From positions 1 through 64,000 of the forward strand of contig CAKOJQ010000004.1 of NCBI GenBank assembly GCA_934090795.1: DNA of 64,000 nt. Direction: 5' to 3'. Position numbers and translations under genes: made by a program. Under the pieces are notes generated by a model that saw only the letters and a list, made by a program, of their open reading frames with translations, did not search any database and was not told where the DNA came from. The stretch comes from an uncultured Bacilli bacterium (GTDB lineage: Bacteria; Bacillota_I; Bacilli_A; RF39; UBA660). Below, one piece after another: positions 34,511 to 41,869 of the stretch (positions are counted from its first letter, which is position 1; the number at the start of each line of letters is the position of its first letter).

Positions 34511-35914
34511 ATGGCGAATATAAAAGTAAATTATAGTGGTATTGCAAGTGATATTTCTACGTTATCTTCTAATGTAAAAAATATTTGTGATTCTTTAGAT
34601 AAAGTTAATAATGTCGAAAATGTTATACCTGAATCATGGAGAAGCAATGGTGCTGAACAATATAGAAGTGCTGTTGTAACTGATATTATTGCTCCAATTG
34701 CAAATTTTGAAGGAACTCTTACAGGACTAATTAAAATGCTTTCTGAGGTATCAGATAACTTTGATAATCTAGAAAATATTATTGGTAGTGAATTAAATAA
34801 CTGGTTTAATGGTATGGTAGCAAGTGGCAAGGTATTAGATTTAGTTGCTGTTAGAGATGTATTGTTAAACTATGGAATAAATTATTTAACACAAGATGAT
34901 ACTTATTCTTCTATTCCTTATGGATCTGGAAGTTTAAAATCTGATGGATGTGGTTTTTTCTCTATGGTTATGGCTTATCAATTAAAATCTGGTCATAATT
35001 TGACAATGGATGAAATTAAAAAGTTAGCGTATGCGAGTAGTGTAAATGGTGCACCTGGTGGAAATTATGATTTATCTTATAATACTGGTGTTAATTTAGG
35101 CTTAGATGTTAATAAGACTAGATATTCATCAATTAATGATGTTTATAATGCTGTTAATGATGGAAAATCTGTTATTTTCTTAAATCGTGGTTCAACTCAT
35201 TTTAGATTAATAACTGAAGTTAAACATACCGATAATGGTGATGTTTATGTTGTTTATGATTCTGTTAAGAAAGAGTATCAGACTTGGACTGCTGATCAAG
35301 TTGCTAGTGAAGTTGCCGTAGGTAATGTAATTGAAGTTGGAAAATATGATAAAAGTAAGGATAATCTTCAAGATAGTTCTTGGAATCCTGGAAATGCACC
35401 TCTTTCAAGTGATAGTGTAGAACCTGGAAATAGTGGTGTACATAATCCAAGTGAACCAACAACTCCAAGTGAGCCAACAACTCCAAGTGAGCCGACAACT
35501 CCAAGCAAGCCAACAACTCCAAGTGAGCCAACAACTCCAAGTAGGCCAACAACTCCAAGTGAGCCAACAACTCCAAGTAAGCCAACAACTCCAAGTGAGC
35601 CAACAACTCCAAGTGAGCCAGCTACTCCAAGTGAACCAACAACTCCAAGTGAACCGACAACTCCAAGTGAGCCAGCTACTCCAAGTGAGCCGACAACTCC
35701 AAGTGAGCCGACAACTCCAAGTGAGCCATCAACTCCAAGTGAGCCATCAACTCCAAGTGAGCCAGCTACTCCAAGTGACGGTGATTTTGTTGATCGTTTG
35801 GGTGATACATCATTAGATTTTGGGGACGATATTGGAACAAATGATGAAATATATGATAATTTAGATTTATCATTTACTGATAAGGCTGGAGATACGACAA
35901 TTCATTTTGAATAA
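34511..35914 (+). CDS. Candidate T7SS effector: WXG-like domain, C39-like cysteine peptidase, Pro-rich repeats
   Basis: 467 residues; GAGAG before the ATG. Residues 1-100 resemble a WXG100 fold (W43 in the turn, SWRSNGAEQYR). Residues about 120-285 form a C39-type papain-like domain: SDGCGFFSMVMA with nucleophile Cys147, GSTHFRLITEV with His230, and VYDSV for the Asp. Then come 18 repeats of P-S-x-P-x-T and an acidic 45-residue tail (TSLDFGDDIGTND). There is no Sec signal peptide, so export by the neighbouring EssC is the simplest reading. The peptidase could cleave leader peptides, a target protein, or peptidoglycan peptides; the target is unknown. Confidence 0.7.
   Translation: MANIKVNYSGIASDISTLSSNVKNICDSLDKVNNVENVIPESWRSNGAEQYRSAVVTDIIAPIANFEGTLTGLIKMLSEVSDNFDNLENIIGSELNNWFNGMVASGKVLDLVAVRDVLLNYGINYLTQDDTYSSIPYGSGSLKSDGCGFFSMVMAYQLKSGHNLTMDEIKKLAYASSVNGAPGGNYDLSYNTGVNLGLDVNKTRYSSINDVYNAVNDGKSVIFLNRGSTHFRLITEVKHTDNGDVYVVYDSVKKEYQTWTADQVASEVAVGNVIEVGKYDKSKDNLQDSSWNPGNAPLSSDSVEPGNSGVHNPSEPTTPSEPTTPSEPTTPSKPTTPSEPTTPSRPTTPSEPTTPSKPTTPSEPTTPSEPATPSEPTTPSEPTTPSEPATPSEPTTPSEPTTPSEPSTPSEPSTPSEPATPSDGDFVDRLGDTSLDFGDDIGTNDEIYDNLDLSFTDKAGDTTIHFE
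35447..35776 (+). repeat. 18-bp in-frame repeats, 18 units
   Basis: Eighteen tandem 18-base units plus a final CCAAGT, of the type CCAAGTGAGCCAACAACT. They encode Pro-Ser-Glu-Pro-Thr-Thr with variants at Glu (Lys, Arg) and at the first Thr (Ala, Ser). They form an extended linker in the C39-like protein. Near-identical units make copy number likely to vary by slippage, always in frame. Confidence 0.95.
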
Positions 35915-35922
35915 TTATAATT

Positions 35923-35955
35923 AATATGAAAGCTATTTAGTTTTCATATTTTTCT
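35923..35955 (+). terminator. Terminator upstream of essC
   Basis: AATATGAAA (35923-35931) pairs with TTTCATATT (35942-35950), 10-base loop, followed by TTTCTTTA. Confidence 0.6.
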
Positions 35956-35977
35956 TTATTTAAATCATTAATTATTG

Positions 35978-35983
35978 TATAAT
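35978..35983 (+). promoter_or_regulatory. -10 box of the essC promoter
   Basis: Perfect TATAAT 25 bases before the essC start, just after the terminator; TTTATT at 35955-35960 is a weak -35 at 17 bases. Confidence 0.5.
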
Positions 35984-36007
35984 CTTATTAGTATAGGAGG
36001 ATACATT

Positions 36008-39000
36008 ATGCGTCTAAATATTATAAAAAATAATTATATTAAAAACGTAATATTACCAGATGAACCAAGTGGTTCTTATTGGATTAATTCATTTGATATT
36101 AATGGTAATAAAAGAAATTTAATTCTTGTTGAAGCTTATAATGGTAAATGGAAATTAGTTAGTAATAATAATGTATATTATATTGAAAATAATGTAATGA
36201 ATCCTTATGCCTATTTAGAAATAAGTAGTTATTATCAAATTAAAAATGAATTAGATAAGGATACCTTTGTAATATATTGTTCTCCTGTTGTTGAAAAGTA
36301 TAATTGTTATGAAATTAACAGTTATATATCTAATGGAATAAGCATTGGTAAATCTAATAATAATTTTATTAAATTTGTAAATGTAGATGATGTTGCTTGT
36401 TATATAAAAACAATTAATGATAAATTAATTTTAATAAACAATAATAGTAGCTATGGTGTTTATTTAAATAATTCAAGGGTATATAGTAGTTCCGAGGTGA
36501 AAATTGGAGATATTATTTTTATTAATGGATTACGTATAATTGTTAGTTCTAGTGCAGCTGGGCTAAATAATATTGTTTTATATGTAAATAATGTAGATAA
36601 TAGTGATATTAGTGTAGGGGCTATGCCTCTTGGAATTGTTAATTCCATTGCTGGTGATTATACAGAAGATAATAGTGATAATGTATATGATATTTATAAT
36701 GAAAATGATTATTTTTATAAAAAGCCAAGGGTTGTTCCTAAACTAGATACTTTAAATATAAAAGTTGATGATCCTCCTGCAAAACAAGATGGAAAAGATA
36801 GTCCTTTATTACTAACTATTGGACCTATGATAACTATGTCAATGTCATCTCTAATGATGGGATATAATACTTTAAGTAATGTTACAAACGGAACAACTAC
36901 AATTGAAAAAGCAACACCTTCTTTAATTGTTTGTGGTGCAATGTTTGCTAGTATATTTATATGGCCTTTAATTACTAAATTTTATCAAAAGATTGATAAT
37001 AAAATAAAAGAGAAAAAGAGACAAAATAAATATAGTAAATATATAGATAGTAAAATAGAAGAAATTAGTAAAGCTAAAAATGAACAAGCTTCTATGCTTA
37101 AAATGCATTATTTTTCAAGTGAACAATCAGCTGATGTTATAATAAATAAAAGTAGTTTAATGTGGCAGAGAAGAATTAGTGATGATGATTATTTATCTAT
37201 AACTTTAGGTATTGGTAGTTGTCCAATGAAAATTAATATTAATTATCCTGAAGAACATTTTACAATGGAGGAAGATAATCTTAGAAGTTTAGTTTTAAGA
37301 TTAGGTCAAGAACCTAAAAATTTAGAAAATGTTCCAGTTCCCTATTCTTTAAAAGAACATTATATAAGTGGTGTTTTTGGAATGAATTATTTACATGATT
37401 ATGTTAAAAGAATGTTAATTCAATTATTAGCGTTTCATAGTTATGATGATTTAAAAATAGTTATTTTAACTGATGAAGAACATGAGAGTGAATGGTCTTT
37501 TGTTAAGTGTGCACCACACCTATTTAGTGACGATAAAAGTATTAGATTTTTTGCTTCATCAGCAGAAGAATATAAAGAAGTATGTTACTATTTAAAACGT
37601 GTATTTGATAGTAGAAAAGATAATACCAGTGATAAAACTGAGTTTAATCAAGTTTATTTAATAATAACTGATAGTTTTAAAAAGATTAGGGATATTGATT
37701 TAATCGAAGATATTTTAAAGAATAAACGTTACGCTGGATTTAGTATTTTTATAATGGATAAAAAGATGACTAATTTCCCAGATCAATGTACTTCTTTTAT
37801 TGATTTAAGTTTAATTACTAATGATAATAAGATTGGAGAAGTTAAAGATAATCTAGATATTAATAGTGTTGTTAGATTTAATGTTGAACTTAATACAATT
37901 ATTGATTATGAAAAATGTGTTAAAGTTTTAGCTAATACTCCAATTGATATTAAAAATGATGTAGAAGGAAAACTTCCTAATAAGATAAGCTTCTTGGAAA
38001 TGTATGAAGTTGGTAAAGTTGAACAATTAAATTCAAATGTTAGATGGATGAGCAATGATCCTGTTATGAGTTTATCTGCACCAGTTGGAATAGGAAAAAA
38101 TGGAGAGTTTATTACGATCGACCTTCATGAAAAATATCATGGACCACATGGTCTAATTGCTGGTATGACTGGTTCTGGTAAATCTGAATTTATTATTACA
38201 TATATTTTATCAATGGCTTTAAATTATAGTCCTTATGAAGTACAATTTATTTTAATTGACTATAAGGGTGGCGGACTTGCTGGAGCGTTTGAAAATAAGA
38301 CTACTGGCGTAAAATTGCCTCATTTGATAGGTACAATTACTAACTTAGATGCAAATGAGATTAAAAGAAGTTTAGCATCTATTGAGTCTGAATTAAAGAG
38401 AAGACAGGCTTTATTTAATAAAGCGAGAGAAATAAGCGGTGAAAGTACAGTTGATATATATAAGTATCAAAAAATGTATAGACAAGGTGTTTTAAGTGAA
38501 CCTGTTTCACATTTATTTATAATTTGTGATGAGTTTGCAGAACTTAAAAATCAACAACCTGAATTTATGGATCAACTTATTTCAACAGCTCGTATTGGAC
38601 GTTCACTCGGTGTTCACTTAATTTTAGCAACTCAAAAACCAAGTGGTGTAGTAGATCCACAAATTTGGAGTAATACAAGATTTAGAGTTTGTTTAAGAGT
38701 TCAAGATAAATCGGATAGTAATGAGGTTATTAAAAAGCCTGATGCTGCCTTTTTGAAGCAAACTGGTAGATTTTATTTCCAAGTTGGTTATGATGAAGTA
38801 TTTACTTTGGGACAAGCTGCTTATGCTGGTGGATCTTATGTTCCATCAGATACAATAAAGAAAGAAATTGATACTTCAGTAGATTTTTTAAACAATATTG
38901 GATATATTATCAAAAAGGTTGAAACTAAAAAGATTGTAAAGAATTTAGCTAAATCGCAAGGTGAGGAGTTATCAAATATAGTTAAATATTTATCTGATTT

Positions 39001-40639
39001 AGCAGTTAGTCAAAATATAGTTTGTAAACCATTATGGCTTGCTAAGATCCCACCAATTATTTTAGTTGATTACTTAAAAGAAAAATACAAATTTAAAAAA
39101 GAAGATTATGTATTTAATCCGATTATTGGTGAATATGATGTACCAGCAATGCAGGAGCAAAGAATACTTACTTTGCCACTAACTAAAAATGGTAATGCGC
39201 TTGTATATGGAGCAGCTGGTAGTGGTAAAGAAAACTTTATTTCAACATTAATTTATTCAGCTATGGATTCATATAAATCAAATGAGGTTAATTTCTATGT
39301 TATTGATTTAGGTTCAGGATCTTTAAATATGTTTAAAAATTCAAATATCGTTGGAGATATATTACAAGGAACAGATACTGATAAAGTTGAAAATTTATTT
39401 AAAATGATTAATGGTACTATTTTGGAAAGAAAGAGATTATTTTCACAATATGGTGGTTCTTATAAGGAATTTATTCAAAATAGTAATGTTAAAGTTCCAA
39501 ATATAGTTGTTATAATTAATAACTTTGAAAATTATGCTGAAACATTTAGTAAATATGATGATATATTAAATACAATTACGCGTGATTGCTATAAGTATGG
39601 AATTTATTTTCTAATAACAGTTAATACTCCAAATGGGGTCAAATATAAGTTAAAACAAAATTTTGCTCTTATTTATGCGCTTAATCAAAATAATGATGAT
39701 GATTTTAGCTATATTATTAATGGAGTTAGAAAAAATTATCCAGCTAAGAATTTTGGTAGAGGGTTAATTAAAATTGATAATGTATATGAGTTTCAAACAG
39801 CAGTTGCAACAGATGGAAATATGAGTGATTTCATTAAAGAAAAGATTACTTTATTTAATGCAGAAAATATTTATAAAGCTAAAAGTGTTCCTGTTTTACC
39901 AGATGAAGTTACTTCAGAAAATATTATAAAAGATGTTAAACATGATGATGAACTAGTAGTAGGAATTAGTAAAGATAATTTAGCTAATGTTAAATATGAC
40001 TTAGGTAGAAACTTAATTAATGTTATTAGTGGGCTTGATTTATCAACATATGATAGTTTTATAAATGCATTTGTTAATCAAATAGTTTATAAACAAAATA
40101 GAAATTTAGTATTATTAAATGCAGATGAATATAATTTAAATAGTGATATTAAAAAGTATTATCAATATGTTGATAGAGATTTTGATGCCTTTATAGAAAA
40201 ATTTAATGAATATTTAAAAACACTAGTTGAAAATTATAAGAATTCTGATTTTGATAAAAATATCTTAAGTAATATAAAGCCGATTTATTTTATGGTAACT
40301 GGAGTTGATGCTTTCTTGAATAAACTTAGTATTACTAATAAGAAATTATTAGATGAAATATTTAAAAATTCTAGTACTTTAGGAATTGTTAATTTCGTTT
40401 TAGTTGATTCTGTAGATAAGATTAAAAAGATTGAAATGGAATCTTGGTATAGAAGTTATGCTAATAAGAATTTTGGTATTTGGCTTGGTTCAGGAATTTC
40501 TGATCAATTCTCTATTAATGTTATTCAAAGAACACCTTATATGCGTGGTGAGGTTCCTAATAGTTTCTGTTTTGTTGTTAATAGAGGTAAAGCAGAGTAT
40601 GTTAAATATGTTGAAAAATTTGATATTAATAGTAAGTAG
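36008..40639 (+). CDS. essC: EssC, FtsK/SpoIIIE-type ATPase of the T7SS
   Basis: 1543 residues from ATG 36008 with AGGAGG at 35996-36001; a TTG at 35975 would run through the promoter. The N-terminal 220 residues are two FHA-like domains, followed by two membrane helices (about 270-290 and 304-325). Three ATPase domains follow. D1 near 717 has an intact Walker A (GMTGSGKSE) and Walker B (LFIICDEFAEL). D2 near 1067 has GAAGSGKEN, with Glu instead of Ser/Thr. D3 (about 1339 on) has no Walker A. Only D1 would hydrolyse ATP well, as described for other EssC/EccC proteins. It is the motor and substrate receptor of the system. Confidence 0.93.
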   Translation: MRLNIIKNNYIKNVILPDEPSGSYWINSFDINGNKRNLILVEAYNGKWKLVSNNNVYYIENNVMNPYAYLEISSYYQIKNELDKDTFVIYCSPVVEKYNCYEINSYISNGISIGKSNNNFIKFVNVDDVACYIKTINDKLILINNNSSYGVYLNNSRVYSSSEVKIGDIIFINGLRIIVSSSAAGLNNIVLYVNNVDNSDISVGAMPLGIVNSIAGDYTEDNSDNVYDIYNENDYFYKKPRVVPKLDTLNIKVDDPPAKQDGKDSPLLLTIGPMITMSMSSLMMGYNTLSNVTNGTTTIEKATPSLIVCGAMFASIFIWPLITKFYQKIDNKIKEKKRQNKYSKYIDSKIEEISKAKNEQASMLKMHYFSSEQSADVIINKSSLMWQRRISDDDYLSITLGIGSCPMKININYPEEHFTMEEDNLRSLVLRLGQEPKNLENVPVPYSLKEHYISGVFGMNYLHDYVKRMLIQLLAFHSYDDLKIVILTDEEHESEWSFVKCAPHLFSDDKSIRFFASSAEEYKEVCYYLKRVFDSRKDNTSDKTEFNQVYLIITDSFKKIRDIDLIEDILKNKRYAGFSIFIMDKKMTNFPDQCTSFIDLSLITNDNKIGEVKDNLDINSVVRFNVELNTIIDYEKCVKVLANTPIDIKNDVEGKLPNKISFLEMYEVGKVEQLNSNVRWMSNDPVMSLSAPVGIGKNGEFITIDLHEKYHGPHGLIAGMTGSGKSEFIITYILSMALNYSPYEVQFILIDYKGGGLAGAFENKTTGVKLPHLIGTITNLDANEIKRSLASIESELKRRQALFNKAREISGESTVDIYKYQKMYRQGVLSEPVSHLFIICDEFAELKNQQPEFMDQLISTARIGRSLGVHLILATQKPSGVVDPQIWSNTRFRVCLRVQDKSDSNEVIKKPDAAFLKQTGRFYFQVGYDEVFTLGQAAYAGGSYVPSDTIKKEIDTSVDFLNNIGYIIKKVETKKIVKNLAKSQGEELSNIVKYLSDLAVSQNIVCKPLWLAKIPPIILVDYLKEKYKFKKEDYVFNPIIGEYDVPAMQEQRILTLPLTKNGNALVYGAAGSGKENFISTLIYSAMDSYKSNEVNFYVIDLGSGSLNMFKNSNIVGDILQGTDTDKVENLFKMINGTILERKRLFSQYGGSYKEFIQNSNVKVPNIVVIINNFENYAETFSKYDDILNTITRDCYKYGIYFLITVNTPNGVKYKLKQNFALIYALNQNNDDDFSYIINGVRKNYPAKNFGRGLIKIDNVYEFQTAVATDGNMSDFIKEKITLFNAENIYKAKSVPVLPDEVTSENIIKDVKHDDELVVGISKDNLANVKYDLGRNLINVISGLDLSTYDSFINAFVNQIVYKQNRNLVLLNADEYNLNSDIKKYYQYVDRDFDAFIEKFNEYLKTLVENYKNSDFDKNILSNIKPIYFMVTGVDAFLNKLSITNKKLLDEIFKNSSTLGIVNFVLVDSVDKIKKIEMESWYRSYANKNFGIWLGSGISDQFSINVIQRTPYMRGEVPNSFCFVVNRGKAEYVKYVEKFDINSK

Positions 40640-40647
40640 GTGTTTTA

Positions 40648-41691
40648 ATGTATATAATTATTAAGAATGAAAATAGTAGGATTATTAATAATTTAACTGT
40701 TAATGTGTCAAAAACATTAGTTGGTGATTTTACTAGAGAAGATTTAGATAGAGAATTGAACTTAATTAATTATGATAAAGCTATTGTTGATATTACTTCA
40801 ATTAGAAATTATTATGATGATAATTATTTATATAAATTTTTAGAATTTTTTAGAAGTCCAAGTGATGTTATATTGTTACTTAATGATGGGTTTGTTGCTA
40901 ATAGTAAACATTTCTTAAGTAAATTAATTAGTAAAGGATATTATAATTTTGCTACTACTGATAGTGCAGTTAATAGACTTTTAGAAAGAAATAATACGAT
41001 TGATGATGTTAAAGAATATATGGATGGAAATGATTTTCTTAAAACAGATAGTATTGTTTCAGGAATTGATAAAAATAAAAAGTTTGAGACTGATAAGTTA
41101 ATTATAGGTATTGAAAATGGTTTTCCTCATTCAGGAGCAACAACTTTAATGTATATGCTTGTTAAAGAGATAGGTAAGAGTAAAAAAGTTAAAGGTATAG
41201 AAATGATAAATAATGATTCTTTGTTTTTTAGAGATGATAGAATTATTTCTTGTGAATCTAGAATTCAATTTGAAACTATTGTTAAAACATTAAATGACAT
41301 TGATGTTTATATTGTTGATTTAAATGGTTCTGATGTTAGGGAAATATGTAATAAGGTTATTTATCTAATTGAACCTGGAACTACAAAGATTAATAAAGTT
41401 GTAAAGGGTGATAGAGAAATTTATGAGATGCTTAAGAATTCTAATGTTGTTTTAAATAGAAGTAATATTAAAGATGAAGAAATGAAAACTTTTGAATATG
41501 AAACTAAGTTTAAAGTTGTAGGTAATGTTCCTAATTTAAATGAGAGGTTGGATTCTAATGATTCTTTAACTAAATTAGTTGATTATTTACTTGATAATAA
41601 AGAAAAATATGAAAAACTTTCTAAGGATGATGACAATATTAATAAAAAAGTAGGCTTGGTTGGATTCTTTAAGAATATATTTAAGAGATGA
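40648..41691 (+). CDS. CpaE/MinD-like protein encoded after essC
   Basis: 347 residues, starting eight bases after essC. Residues about 30-130 look like a receiver-type alpha/beta domain (KAIVDITS, PSDVILLLND, KGYYNFATTD) without phosphorylation residues. Residues about 150-320 follow a MinD/ParA layout: LIIGIENGFPHSGATTLMYM at the P-loop position (no invariant Lys), IVDLNG as Walker B, NVVLNRSNIKD. The last 15 residues (GLVGFFKNIFKR) look like an amphipathic membrane-targeting helix. This CpaE/TadZ-like arrangement suggests spatial positioning of the secretion machine. It is not among the usual EsaA/EssA/EssB components and its function is unassigned. Confidence 0.6.
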   Translation: MYIIIKNENSRIINNLTVNVSKTLVGDFTREDLDRELNLINYDKAIVDITSIRNYYDDNYLYKFLEFFRSPSDVILLLNDGFVANSKHFLSKLISKGYYNFATTDSAVNRLLERNNTIDDVKEYMDGNDFLKTDSIVSGIDKNKKFETDKLIIGIENGFPHSGATTLMYMLVKEIGKSKKVKGIEMINNDSLFFRDDRIISCESRIQFETIVKTLNDIDVYIVDLNGSDVREICNKVIYLIEPGTTKINKVVKGDREIYEMLKNSNVVLNRSNIKDEEMKTFEYETKFKVVGNVPNLNERLDSNDSLTKLVDYLLDNKEKYEKLSKDDDNINKKVGLVGFFKNIFKR

Positions 41692-41698
41692 TAAAAAA

Positions 41699-41731
41699 AA
41701 ATTGCAATTCTTTATGAGTTGCAGTTTTTTT
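41699..41731 (+). terminator. Terminator of the essC operon
   Basis: AAATTGCAATTC (41699-41710) pairs with GAGTTGCAGTTT (41716-41727; two G-U), then a T run. Confidence 0.85.
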
Positions 41732-41811
41732 GTTGTAAAAATCATATACATAATTGTTTTATAGGCCATTTTATTTAATTATGCATAAATTAATATAGGG
41801 TGTGATGATTA

Positions 41812-41853
41812 ATGGCTAAAAAGGTAGTAATTGATAGCGGTCATGGCAGATAA
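41812..41853 (+). pseudogene. 5' end of an N-acetylmuramoyl-L-alanine amidase gene cut by the ICE
   Basis: ATG 41812 is preceded by GGGTGTGATG and encodes MAKKVVIDSGHG, the N-terminus of Amidase_3 enzymes (VVIDPGHGG, with the zinc-ligand His). After GHG the frame meets AGA TAA at 41848-41853, and element sequence begins. The rest of the amidase gene must lie at the far right end of the ICE, outside the window. No signal peptide precedes the domain. Confidence 0.8.
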
Positions 41854-41869
41854 TCTTATACACGGTGCA

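Noticed and set aside
35304..35816. Long open frames in the other frames and on the other strand across the C39 gene
   Set aside because: They arise from the 18-base periodic repeat, which is open in several frames. The sense frame has the domain, start and ribosome binding site.
38503..38512. TGTTTCAC, half of a parS-like sequence inside essC
   Set aside because: The second half (GTGAAACA) is absent. No full parS was found by eye near parAB or elsewhere.
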